Below the pieces are notes generated by a model. It saw only the letters and a program-made list of their open reading frames with translations, was not told the origin of the DNA and made no database searches. The position numbers and the translations under genes are program-made. This document shows positions 46,643 to 57,395 of a stretch of 64,000 bases of DNA, one piece after another; position 1 is the first letter of the stretch, and every line of letters starts with the position of its first letter. Source of the stretch: Serpens gallinarum (GTDB lineage Bacteria > Pseudomonadota > Gammaproteobacteria > Pseudomonadales > Pseudomonadaceae). The stretch is from NCBI RefSeq assembly GCF_014836765.1, contig NZ_JACSQG010000005.1:124001-188000 (forward strand). The letters run 5' to 3'.

Positions 46643-47476
46643 TTAACGGGAGACGTCGAAGCCGAACAGCTTCTTCGGGTTAACCATCAGCACCTGGTTG
46701 CGCTCGCTGGCGTCCGGGAGCAACGCCTTGATGAAGGCGGACTGCTGGTCATAATCGGTGTGTTGCTCGAACTGGGTATTCGGCCAGTCGCTGCCCCACA
46801 GGCAGCGGTCGAGGCCGCCGCTCGCCTGGCGAGTCTGTTGCACTAGCCAAGCTGCCTGGGCCAAGTCGGATTGGCTGCGATAGGCCGCGGACAGCTTCAG
46901 CCACACGCGCTTGTCAGCCAGCAATGCGAGAAACGCCTGGTGGTTGGGGTTGTTTGGGTCGATGCCGCCAGCCGGCAGCCCGAAATGGTCGATCACCACG
47001 TTGACGCCACTGGCCAGGATCGACGGCACGATCAGAGCCAGGTCATCGATGCTGCGTTGAATCTCCACTTGCCAACCGCGCGGGGCCAACCGCTCGAACA
47101 GCGCGGTCCAGGCGGGGCCGCTGTAATCGACCAGTGCCTTGCCCACCAGGTTCAGGCGGATGCCGACCACGCCCGCGTTATCCAGTTCGTCCAATTCCTG
47201 GTCAGTGACATCCGCATCGACTACTGCAACGGCGCGCAGCCGCTGCGGATAACGCCGTAGCGCGTCGAGCATGAAACTGTTGTCGGTTCCCAGAAAACTC
47301 GGCTGGATCAGTACGCCGTGCGAGAGGCCATTGCGGTCCAGATGGTCGAAGTACTGCTCTATCAGCGCATCGTAATGCGGGCTGTAACGACGGTTCGGCA
47401 CCATCGGCAGGTCATGGCGAAAGATATGGGCGTGCGTGTCGACGCCAGTAAGGGCGGGCGGGTGATGGGCTTTCAT
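46643..47476 (-). CDS. Amidohydrolase-family lactonase-like hydrolase
   Basis: A 277-residue TIM-barrel hydrolase of the amidohydrolase superfamily, in the branch with LigI and related lactonases (COG3618). Metal/substrate residues are in VDTHAHIF (His14 and His16), VVIDHFGLP and CLWGSDWPNT. With the carboxylate transporter next to it, a lactone or cyclic dicarboxylate substrate is likely. The ATG at 47476 gives MKAHHPPALTGVDTHAH; an ATG two codons earlier is possible. Confidence 0.82.
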   Translation of the reverse strand: MKAHHPPALTGVDTHAHIFRHDLPMVPNRRYSPHYDALIEQYFDHLDRNGLSHGVLIQPSFLGTDNSFMLDALRRYPQRLRAVAVVDADVTDQELDELDNAGVVGIRLNLVGKALVDYSGPAWTALFERLAPRGWQVEIQRSIDDLALIVPSILASGVNVVIDHFGLPAGGIDPNNPNHQAFLALLADKRVWLKLSAAYRSQSDLAQAAWLVQQTRQASGGLDRCLWGSDWPNTQFEQHTDYDQQSAFIKALLPDASERNQVLMVNPKKLFGFDVSR

Positions 47477-47584
47477 GAGCAAGGTAACTCTGGTCGTTTG
47501 TTGTTAGGCAAACCGCCGGTGGGGTGCATGGCCTCGGATGCGAAGCCCTGCGCGGTGGGTGCCATTATTCGAGCGATCATGTAG

Positions 47585-47616
47585 TCATATATATGAATGG
47601 ATGACCATATATTCGG
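47585..47616. promoter_or_regulatory. Candidate GntR operator in the divergent promoter
   Basis: TCATATATATGA (47585-47596) is a perfect 12-bp palindrome, and a related sequence, TGACCATATATTCGG, starts at 47602. Both lie in the gap between the amidohydrolase operon and the GntR regulator gene, where autoregulation would act. Confidence 0.5.
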
Positions 47617-47684
47617 AGATGGATATCTGTCAATCATGGGTCGGTGCTAAAGTGGCTGGACGTGTGTGGACCTGGATCGATCGA

Positions 47685-48422
47685 ATGAACGCCCCGACAC
47701 TTGGATACGACGAGCGCCTGCCGCTCTATCAGCGCCTGCGCGAAGAAATGCTGGCCAAGATCGCCGCCGGTGAATGGACGCCTGGGGCGCCCATTCCCAC
47801 CGAAGCGGAACTGACCAAACTTTATGGCGTGGCCATCGGCACCGTACGCAAGGCGGTGGATACGCTGGTCAACGAAGGGCTGCTGTTGCGCAGCCAGGGG
47901 CGCGGCACCTTTGTGCGCCGGCCCAACTTCGAGGCGTCGCTGGCGCGTTTCTTTCGCCAGGTGGATGCCAACGGCGGCCGCGAGATTCCCACCAGCCGTA
48001 TCCTGTCCAAGACGTTGCACGAGCCATCCCAGACGGTCGCCACCGCACTGGAGCTGCCAGACGGCGAACAGGTGGTCCACATAAAGCGCCTGCGCATGAT
48101 TGAAGACCGCACGCTGTTCCACGAAGAAATTTGGCTGCCCGCCTCACGCTTCGGCGCGTTGCTGGATATCGACGCTGAAGATTTTGGCGAACTGCTCTAC
48201 CCGTTTTATGAAGAGCAGTGCGGCCAACGCATCGCCTCCGCCAAGGAAACCCTCACCGTCGGCGCAGCCAATGGCGCCATGGCCAAGACCCTTTCGGTTG
48301 CCGAGGGCTCCCCCGTGGTCACTATCGAGCGCACGGCGCTGGGTTACGACCGTTCCCCGCTGGAATACCGGCTGTCCCGCGCCGGGGCCGAGGGGTTCCG
48401 ATACCAGATCGATATTTCCTGA
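47685..48422 (+). CDS. GntR/HutC-family transcriptional regulator
   Basis: A 245-residue regulator. The winged helix spans about 14-80, with PLYQRLREEMLAKIAAGEW and PTEAELTKLYGVAIGTVRKA, ending GLLLRSQGRGTFVRRP. A UTRA effector domain follows (LELPDGEQVVHIKRLRMIED ... TIERTALGYDRSPLEYR). The ATG at 47685 begins MNAPTLGYDERLPLYQ, a normal start for the family; the frame upstream is open but looks like promoter DNA. It is expected to control the divergent amidohydrolase/transporter operon. Confidence 0.9.
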   Translation: MNAPTLGYDERLPLYQRLREEMLAKIAAGEWTPGAPIPTEAELTKLYGVAIGTVRKAVDTLVNEGLLLRSQGRGTFVRRPNFEASLARFFRQVDANGGREIPTSRILSKTLHEPSQTVATALELPDGEQVVHIKRLRMIEDRTLFHEEIWLPASRFGALLDIDAEDFGELLYPFYEEQCGQRIASAKETLTVGAANGAMAKTLSVAEGSPVVTIERTALGYDRSPLEYRLSRAGAEGFRYQIDIS

Positions 48423-48894
48423 GTTCGCGCGGTTCGTTGGAGGGAATAGTTTGCGTTCACGTCCGGGCATTGCCGCGGACGCCGGAGCGTCGAGAACTGC
48501 GTTCTCATGGGGAGAGCAGAAACGAACAAAAATGAAGTGTTGCGAAGTTCGTAGGGTGGAAAACCGCGAAGCGTTTTCCACCAGCAGCCCAAGTCACTCC
48601 CCGTAGCCGTTCTCATCCAACGATGGGCCACCACACCAGTCCTCAGCGTAAATACCCATCGCCACAGTCCGATGAACTCGAATAGGGCCGTGTTTCAGTT
48701 CGTAGGGTGAAGAACCGCGAAGCGTTTTCCACCAGCAGCACAACTACTCCCCGTAGCCGTTCTCATCCAACGATGGGTCACCGCACCAGTCCTCAGCGTA
48801 AATACCCATCGCCACAGCCCGATGAACTCGAATAGGGCCGTGTTTCAGTTCGTAGGGTGAAAAACCGCGAAGCGTTTTCCACCAGCAGCCCAGC
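48423..48894. repeat. Tandem partial copies of the RAYT 3' end with REP hairpins
   Basis: Two consecutive ~150-bp units (48601-48750 and 48751-48901) repeat the last ~85 coding bases of the transposase gene at 48895 plus a REP. The three REPs start with GTAG at 48551, 48702 and 48852. In each unit the coding part jumps from tcgaatagggcc to gtgtttcag, skipping 25 bases that the intact gene has between two GGCC words. No other gene is seen here. Confidence 0.85.
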
Positions 48895-49425
48895 TCACTC
48901 CCCGTAGCTGTTCTCATCCAACGATGGGTCACCGCACCAGTCCTCAGCGTAAATACCCATCGCCACAGCCCGATGAAAACTCGAATAGGGCCAATCCACC
49001 AATCGTTGCACGTGGCCGTGTTTCAGTGGGTTGTAGTGGATGTAGTCGAAGTGGCGTTGATAGTCCTCTTCGTCACGGATCAGGTGTTCCCAATAGCGCC
49101 GCTGCCAGATGCCTCGCTCGCCGCGTCGTTGTTGCGTTGCGGTGAGCGTCTCGGTGATTGGCAGACGTTTGGCGAAGGCGAATTTAATCACCTTCCAGCG
49201 CAGTGCGAAGTTGGCATCGCCGGGCGGTAGCGTCCACAGGCAGTGCATATGTTCGGGCAACACTACCCAGGCATCGATATGGAAAGGATGACGAGCTTTG
49301 GTGGCCCGAACCGTATCGCGAAGCAACGCGACTTCGCGGATCAGTAAATCACTGCTGCGGTTATGCAGATTCACGGTGAAGAAATAGGTGGCGCCAGGCA
49401 CCCGGGCACGGCGGTAGTCGGGCAT
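48895..49425 (-). mobile_element. rayT: REP-associated tyrosine transposase (RAYT, TnpA_REP)
   Basis: The gene encodes a 176-residue Y1-transposase-fold protein. The HUH motif is PEHMHCLW (His59 and His61) and the catalytic tyrosine lies in FDYIHYNPLKHGH (about 128 or 131). The start MPDYRRARVPGATYFFTV is typical for RAYTs. It looks intact. REP hairpins with a GTAG foot flank it on both sides, the arrangement known for RAYT-REP systems in which the enzyme recognises GTAG-type REPs. Confidence 0.92.
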
Positions 49426-49461
49426 GACGTCTCGTCCTTGAGCATGCGGGGATTGCAAACA

Positions 49462-49685
49462 TGGTGGACAAGCTGCGCGTTGTCCACCCTACGAATCCGC
49501 CATGCCAGCTCAAACCCGTAGGTGGAAAACCGAGAAGCGTTTTCCGCCGTGGATCTCCAGGCTATTGGCTGCCGCGGTTACGCAGATTACGCATGGTGGA
49601 CAAGCTACGCGTTGTCCACCCTACAAATACATCACTCCGCTGCTATCCCGAACGTAGGGTGGAAAACCGCGAAGCGTTTTCCACC
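49462..49685. repeat. REP cluster upstream of the RAYT gene
   Basis: Four hairpins alternate in direction: 49462-49492 (inverted, TGGTGGACAAGC ... CACCCTAC), 49518-49548 (GTAGGTGGAAAAC ..., one G missing), 49594-49624 (inverted) and 49654-49685 (direct). The spacer after 49548 (tggatctccaggctattggc) recurs after 50478. Confidence 0.88.
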
Positions 49686-49704
49686 ATGGATACAAGCTAC
49701 TGGC

Positions 49705-50382
49705 TCAACCAGTGACGCTCGATTGATCAAACTGAACCGCTGAAACGACGGGTTGTGCCGATAGCTCGGCGCGCTCGGCAAGGCCGAGGTTGTCACGTCC
49801 TTGAAGGTAGGTCTTGGTCATTACCGCCCAGCGCAGTGGAAACTCGGCCACTAGGGTCAGGCTGCCCACTTCGGTCTGCACGCAACCCAGCTCGTTGCCT
49901 GCGTACTCCACCGCCTCGTCGATTGCCCGACGCCAGCGCTCATCGGTGAAACCGACTCCGAGCAGAATGGAGCTGCCGGTGGCTACTGACTGGTTGCTGG
50001 CAAGCAAACGCGACATATACCAGAAGTCATCCGAGGCACTGAGCATCATCTTGCCCTGGTTAGTATTGGCGAACGGGACTTTCAGCTCGATGTAATGAAA
50101 GCCGCGACCACTGGCCTCGCGCACCCACAGGTCGCATTGCTTGGTGTCTCGGTCCATCTGCCTGCGCCGCTGGTCCAACCAGACCGTGTACTCGAGGCCG
50201 ATATCCTCGTTGTCTGGCTCCAGTTGGTATTGCGCAATCAGCCAGAGATAGAACTCGATCTTCAACCAGCCTTCGAAACCATTCTTCAGCTGCGACAGTC
50301 GCTGCAGGTCGGCAGCGCGGCGGATACTCAGGTCGTCAAGGAAGGCCTTGAAGGTTGCGGTAACGTTGTGGAAGCCGGGCAT
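49705..50382 (-). CDS. PD-(D/E)XK-like protein of unknown function
   Basis: A 225-residue soluble protein. It shows the spacing of a PD-(D/E)XK nuclease core: a glutamate in NGFEGWLKIEFYLWL (about 37), Asp84 in KQCDLWV, and Glu99-x-Lys101 in FHYIELKVPF. The strand-helix order around these fits the fold. No partner methylase or helicase is adjacent. AAGGA lies before the ATG. It sits between REP clusters, next to the RAYT gene and an A+T-rich gene, so it may be acquired. Base composition is near that of the core genome. Confidence 0.6.
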   Translation of the reverse strand: MPGFHNVTATFKAFLDDLSIRRAADLQRLSQLKNGFEGWLKIEFYLWLIAQYQLEPDNEDIGLEYTVWLDQRRRQMDRDTKQCDLWVREASGRGFHYIELKVPFANTNQGKMMLSASDDFWYMSRLLASNQSVATGSSILLGVGFTDERWRRAIDEAVEYAGNELGCVQTEVGSLTLVAEFPLRWAVMTKTYLQGRDNLGLAERAELSAQPVVSAVQFDQSSVTG

Positions 50383-50495
50383 TGGAGTCCTTATAGGTTC
50401 GGCTTGTGGCGGATTGCGAAAACAAGGGGAAGGTTTAAATAATCTGTCCCCCTTTTTGTTTCGCAGCGTTTTCCACCTTGGATATACAGGCTACT

Positions 50496-50600
50496 GACTG
50501 CGGTTAAGCAGATTAACGGTGAAAAAATAGGTGGCGCCGGGAACGCGGGCGCGGCGGCTCGTCCTTGAGCGTGCGGGGCAGCAACCATGGTGGACAAGCT
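50496..50600 (-). pseudogene. Decayed 5' fragment of a second RAYT gene
   Basis: On the minus strand it reads RRARVPGATYFFTVNL then LNRSQ and a stop, matching the start of the intact transposase. The bases holding the start codon and the first residues (MPDY) are missing: CAAGGACGAG joins directly to CCGCCGCGCC. The sequence upstream of the gene, including the REP, is also shared with the intact copy. Confidence 0.85.
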
Positions 50601-50618
50601 ACGCGTTGTCCACCCTAC
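50588..50618 (-). repeat. REP element beside the RAYT fragment
   Basis: An inverted GTAGGGTGGACAACGCG-type hairpin ending CACCCTAC, the same position relative to the RAYT fragment as 49462-49492 has to the intact gene. Confidence 0.85.
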
Positions 50619-50815
50619 GAATCTGGTTGTAGGCCCGCAGGAGGGTTTCGAGTTCAGGGCTTTGGGGAGGCGAGGGCAGTTGCATGATGTGGCTTTCGAG
50701 GCGGGTAATGGCTTATGCCGGCCCTTGGGCCGGCAATGGCAAGCGGTGTGGAGTCTGCCTAGGTGGGAATGAAAAATAAATCTGTCCCCTTTTCCTTTTT
50801 TGTCAGTCTCTTTTG

Positions 50816-52150
50816 TCACGTTTTCCTTTTCATGCCTGGCTCGTTATCTTCGGCGAGGGCAGTGTCTTTTTCTTCTTCTGTATTTAAAGGGGCTGGTTTG
50901 TATTCGAAGTCTTTTTCAAGATCTTTCGCTAGATGGCTCTTTAAAATTGCAACTTTTAGTCTTATGCGCTCTTGAAATCTTGTTTGGTCTTCAATTTCCA
51001 GTCCGTGGGCTGCTGAGTATACGGTGTCCTTTGCAATGATTAGCAGCTTTGCCAGATTAAGACGGTCTTCATGAATTTTGAAAATTTTTGAAAAAAGCGA
51101 TTTCGAAAGTTTCCATGAGTAAAGAATTCCAAGCCCAAAAACGAGTGCAAATGGAATCCTTAAAATAAAATTTGATAAGATATCAGAGGCGCTTACGTAG
51201 TCTGTAAAAAGCAGTTTGCTAGCGCTGTGGTAAAGCTGGTAAATGCAGAAAATTATACTCGATAAGGAAATGGTGGCTAAGATTGAATAAAGCTTGGATT
51301 GGCCTTTCCCCTCTTTTACATAGTCTCTATATTCGTCCGAGATAAGGTTTCTATCATTTATTATAGTGGTAAGTTCGCTTTTCTTTGCTGATATGCTTTT
51401 GTTAAGATCCTTTACTTGCTCTGTTAGTTGGTCGTGGTTATTTTTTGCCTCGTTAAAATGGGTAAGCTTGTTTTGTAGATCTATGGATTGGATATTTGTT
51501 TTCTCTATTAGAAGCTCTAGTTCCTCTTCGGTTTTATTTAGCTCCTCTTCTGTTGTGGCTTTTTCTTTTGATGCCTCTATTATTTCATTTTCGAGGCTTT
51601 CTTTTTCGGATTTTAATACTTCTGACTTGGTCTCTAGTTCAAGGTTCTGTTTTTTATATTTTTCAATTTTTGATTCTATATTGTAAATCGTGTCTATCGT
51701 TGTTTTTATTTTTTCTGAGATTTCAGCAAATTGTGAAAATGGATAGCCTATTATTTTTATTTTATTTGCCTCTGGCTTTACGAGTATGTGGTTGGATTTT
51801 ATTTTGATGCCAAGGGCTATGGAATTTACCATGAATTGTGCGGTGGTATCGTTGAGCTTTGTTGGCTTTGGTATTATCTTCTTTGTCCCAGCATTAATTT
51901 CTAATGCAATGTCCTTGATTATTTCTCCGGCATTTCCAGAAATCTCAATTCTTCTTATGAAGGCAGGCTCATTAACGTGTATACCGCGCTCTTTTTTCTC
52001 AATTCCAATATGAGTTTGGTTTTCAGGGTCTAGTAATGGTGAATATTTTGCTGTTGTGGTGAAGAATTCATTTATTATTGTTGGGGCGCTTGGGATTTCT
52101 TGTTTAAGTTCTTCTATCGATTGCGTTAAATCGTTCATTTTCTGATCCAT
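50816..52150 (-). CDS. A+T-rich gene: coiled-coil membrane protein of unknown function
   Basis: A 444-residue protein, rich in Lys, Glu, Ile and Asn, from DNA far more A+T-rich than anything else in the window. Residues about 1-140 look like a strand-rich globular domain (EPAFIRRIEISGNAGEIIKD ... KIKIIGYPF). A long coiled coil spans about 145-280. Two membrane spans follow at about 287-309 and 324-345, then a helical, charged tail. This order puts the coiled coil and the tail on the same side of the membrane. I do not recognise the family. The ATG at 52150 (MDQKMNDLTQ) is used; 52138 is possible. It starts directly after the nrdB terminator. Confidence 0.8.
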   Translation of the reverse strand: MDQKMNDLTQSIEELKQEIPSAPTIINEFFTTTAKYSPLLDPENQTHIGIEKKERGIHVNEPAFIRRIEISGNAGEIIKDIALEINAGTKKIIPKPTKLNDTTAQFMVNSIALGIKIKSNHILVKPEANKIKIIGYPFSQFAEISEKIKTTIDTIYNIESKIEKYKKQNLELETKSEVLKSEKESLENEIIEASKEKATTEEELNKTEEELELLIEKTNIQSIDLQNKLTHFNEAKNNHDQLTEQVKDLNKSISAKKSELTTIINDRNLISDEYRDYVKEGKGQSKLYSILATISLSSIIFCIYQLYHSASKLLFTDYVSASDILSNFILRIPFALVFGLGILYSWKLSKSLFSKIFKIHEDRLNLAKLLIIAKDTVYSAAHGLEIEDQTRFQERIRLKVAILKSHLAKDLEKDFEYKPAPLNTEEEKDTALAEDNEPGMKRKT

Positions 52151-52153
52151 AAG

Positions 52154-52176
52154 AAAGCCCCGCACTAGGCGGGGCT
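52154..52176 (-). terminator. Terminator of nrdB
   Basis: AAGCCCCGC and GCGGGGCTT form a perfect stem; on the minus strand TTTCTT follows. It lies between nrdB and the A+T-rich gene, which starts only a few bases further on. Confidence 0.88.
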
Positions 52177-52246
52177 TCTTAATTCAGCTCATCCCCTACA
52201 TCCATGGCGGGCGTAGGTCGAACCGTATAGCAATGTCAAGGTGCTA

Positions 52247-53497
52247 TCAATCCCAGCTCAACGCCCCACCCGTCTGATACTCAATCACCCGTGTCTCAAA
52301 GAAGTTCTTCTCCTTCTTCAAGTCCATGATTTCCGACATCCACGGGAACGGGTTGGTGGTGCCCGGGTACTCTTCCTTGAGGCCAATCTGCGTCAATCGG
52401 CGGTTGGCGATGAATTTGAGGTAGTCCTCCATCATCGCGGCGTTCATGCCGAGCACACCACGGGGCATGGTGTCGCGGGCGTATTCGATTTCCAGTTGGG
52501 TGCCCTGCAGGATCATCTGCGTCGCTTCGTCCTTCATGGCGTCGTCCCACAGGTGTGGGTTTTCGATCTTGATCTGGTTGATCACGTCGATGCCGAAGTT
52601 CAGGTGCATGGATTCGTCGCGCAGGATGTATTGGAACTGCTCGGCGGTGCCGGTCATCTTGTTGCGGCGGCCCATGGAGAGGATCTGGGTGAAGCCGCAG
52701 TAGAAGAAGATGCCCTCCAGCACGCAGTAGTAGGCGATCAGGTTGCGCAGGAATTCCTTGTCGGTCTCCACCGTGCCGGTATTGAACATCGGGTCGGAGA
52801 TCGAGCGGGTGTACTTGAGGCCCCAGCTGGCCTTTTTCGCGACGCTGGGAATCTCGTGGTACATGTTGAAGATCTCGCCTTCATCCATGCCGAGGGATTC
52901 GATGCAGTACTGGTAGGCGTGGGTGTGGATCGCCTCTTCGAAGGCCTGGCGCAGGATGTACTGGCGGCATTCGGGGTTGGTGATCAGGCGGTACACGGCC
53001 AGCACCAGGTTGTTGGCGACCAGGCTGTCGGCGGTGGAGAAGAAGCCCAGGTTGCGCTTGACGATGCGGCGCTCGTCTTCGGAGAGGCCGTCCTGGCTTT
53101 TCCACAGGGCGATGTCGGCGGTCATGTTGACCTCTTGCGGCATCCAGTGGTTGGCGCAGCCATCGAGGTATTTCTGCCAGGCCCAGTCGTACTTGAAGGG
53201 CACGAGCTGGTTGAGGTCGGCGCGGGCGTTGATCATTTGCTTGTCGCCGACTTGCACGCGAGCGGAGGAGCCTTCCAGCTCGTCCAGACCTTCCTGGATG
53301 TCGAGGGCGTTCAGCGCGGCCTTGGCGCGGGCCACGGCGGCGGAGTCGTCGGCGGCGACGGCGCGGGCTTGCTGCACGATGCCGGCGGCCTGGCCGTCGA
53401 GGTGTTCAAGGCCCTGGGCGGCGGCGTTGGGGGCGCTCGCCGGTTGGGCGGTGGTTTGGCCTTCTTCGGGCTTGTCGAATTCGTCCCAGCTCAGCAT
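52247..53497 (-). CDS. nrdB: Class Ia ribonucleotide reductase beta subunit
   Basis: A 416-residue radical subunit. The diiron ligands lie in [15 protein letters not shown] to [20 protein letters not shown], in [10 protein letters not shown] and in DESMHLNFG, in the normal order. An N-terminal extension rich in Ala and Gln (about 60 residues) precedes the core, as in other pseudomonads. The ATG at 53497 ([10 protein letters not shown]) has AGGAGA upstream. The C-terminus (GGALSWD) is the peptide that docks into NrdA. It follows nrdA with a 322-bp gap. Confidence 0.96.
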   Translation of the reverse strand: MLSWDEFDKPEEGQTTAQPASAPNAAAQGLEHLDGQAAGIVQQARAVAADDSAAVARAKAALNALDIQEGLDELEGSSARVQVGDKQMINARADLNQLVPFKYDWAWQKYLDGCANHWMPQEVNMTADIALWKSQDGLSEDERRIVKRNLGFFSTADSLVANNLVLAVYRLITNPECRQYILRQAFEEAIHTHAYQYCIESLGMDEGEIFNMYHEIPSVAKKASWGLKYTRSISDPMFNTGTVETDKEFLRNLIAYYCVLEGIFFYCGFTQILSMGRRNKMTGTAEQFQYILRDESMHLNFGIDVINQIKIENPHLWDDAMKDEATQMILQGTQLEIEYARDTMPRGVLGMNAAMMEDYLKFIANRRLTQIGLKEEYPGTTNPFPWMSEIMDLKKEKNFFETRVIEYQTGGALSWD

Positions 53498-53819
53498 GGC
53501 GGTTTCTCCTGATTGGGGACCGGTCCGTGCCCGGTCGAAAGGTTTGATGGCTTTTGGTGTGCACGCAAAAGCGCGGAATGTGTTGTGTCTTTGGGCTGTG
53601 GCGTGGCGCCCATTGGTGGATGCATAAAGCGGCACCCTACAAGGTCGGTTCGCGAGCGAGCCCGCTCTTACAAACTCAGCTCGGGTGTGAGCGCGAAACT
53701 GAGCGAGTGAGCGCTAGGCGTCGGGTTGCTTTGGCCCCGGAGCGTACTGTTGTACGTGAGGAGCCGAAGCGGCCCGGCAACAACGCGTGCGCCGCTCAGG
53801 TTCGTGCGTCAGTTAACGT
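53498..53819. other. Intergenic region between nrdA and nrdB with a large inverted repeat
   Basis: No gene is visible. From about 53721 to 53795 an imperfect hairpin is centred on GTACTGTTGTAC, with outer arms gggttgctttggcc and ggcccggcaac. Another REP-like relic (gttcgcgagcgagcccgctc) is at about 53648. The hairpin may adjust the ratio of the two subunit messages. Confidence 0.5.
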
Positions 53820-56717
<2,898 letters not shown>

Positions 56718-56915
56718 GGGGATCTCCGCATCTCCAATGGTCGGCATCCGTTGATTGGGACGCCTCACGTCTTACTGCTAAAACAAAACGCGCACGCCTG
56801 CGAACTGCGCCGGCGTGGGCATGGGTAATTCGGAACGGGTCTGGCCTACATCAAAATGCCTTCCTGGCGCCCAGTCCGCTGGAGGAAAACCTCCAACACA
56901 ACCCCTAGTGGTTGC

Positions 56916-56970
56916 TGAGGTTGCTTCGCTGCTGCGACCCGCTGTCGGGGGAGCATCCGAAGCAACCTCA
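56916..56970 (-). promoter_or_regulatory. Structured leader hairpin of nrdA
   Basis: A perfect 13-bp stem around a 29-base loop that itself can pair (CCCCGACAGCGGG). There is no T-run, so a plain terminator is unlikely. It lies about 200 bp before the nrdA ATG and would be in the leader if transcription starts upstream. Confidence 0.55.
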
Positions 56971-57086
56971 GTCTGGTCTGCAATCAGTCCGTCAGGGGTT
57001 GCAGAAACAAGGTGTTTAGGCTAGTCGGTCGAGCGTTTTTCGGTCTCGTCCGGTTAGAGTCCTGTAGTGCCTACTGGTTCATCTGA

Positions 57087-57102
57087 ACACAATATGTAGG
57101 GG
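57087..57102. promoter_or_regulatory. NrdR box, weak copy
   Basis: ACACAATATGTAGGGG matches the left half and core of the NrdR consensus (acaCwAtATaTwGtgt) but has lost the last bases. Confidence 0.5.
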
Positions 57103-57170
57103 TCATTGCTGAATAAGATACAGGATATTGATTGCGTACGGGCGTGGCAAGATAGCGGGTAGTGGCCATC

Positions 57171-57179
57171 TGTGGATAA
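57171..57179. promoter_or_regulatory. DnaA box
   Basis: TGTGGATAA is the exact complement of the consensus TTATCCACA. DnaA controls nrdAB in E. coli, so the site is meaningful upstream of nrdA. Confidence 0.65.
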
Positions 57180-57288
57180 GTCTGTGGGTTAGCTTTGCGT
57201 AACCGGCTGTAGCGGGCGTCTGGGCGATCTTTGCTGTTTTTGTCATTTTGCGACCTTGGCAGCAGAGTTTTTTTGTCGTCGGGGCAAA

Positions 57289-57304
57289 ACACTATATGTT
57301 GTGT
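57289..57304. promoter_or_regulatory. NrdR box, strong copy
   Basis: ACACTATATGTTGTGT matches the NrdR consensus at 15 of 16 positions. It lies 107 bp before the response-regulator gene and far upstream of nrdA, so it could serve either direction. Confidence 0.82.
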
Positions 57305-57395
57305 TTTCCCGTTGAAAATGGCATGGCCTGTGCAGACGTGGGCAGATTGCTACAATGCCGGCCTTTTCGGGCTGTATCGATAGGGAGGGCGGCGC

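Larger units (their letters stand above)
50383..50815. other. Gene-free accessory stretch with REP and RAYT relics
   Basis: This 433-bp gap contains a half REP (50465-50478), the RAYT fragment at 50496-50600 and a REP at 50588-50618. A near-identical motif occurs at both ends (taaataatctgtccccc near 50436 and aaataaatctgtcccctttt near 50774). Confidence 0.7.
56718..57395. other. Long regulatory region upstream of nrdA
   Basis: This 678-bp divergent gap holds no gene. On the nrdA side is a strong inverted repeat: CGAAGCAACCTCA (56958-56970) with TGAGGTTGCTTCG (56916-56928). A smaller hairpin, GGAGG-AAAA-CCTCC, is at 56881-56894. Further out are a DnaA box and two NrdR boxes, listed separately. 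Confidence 0.7.

Noticed and set aside
48551-49685. Possible CRISPR array, because of several similar ~32-bp repeats.
   Set aside because: Repeats alternate in direction, spacers differ greatly in length, two spacers are copies of a coding end, and no cas genes are present. They are REPs.
52241-53512. Long open frame opposite nrdB.
   Set aside because: Antisense shadow of nrdB, rich in Val, Gly and His, with no recognisable domain.
56916-57020. Possible cobalamin riboswitch upstream of nrdA.
   Set aside because: The hairpin lacks recognisable B12-box elements, and class Ia reductase does not need cobalamin.
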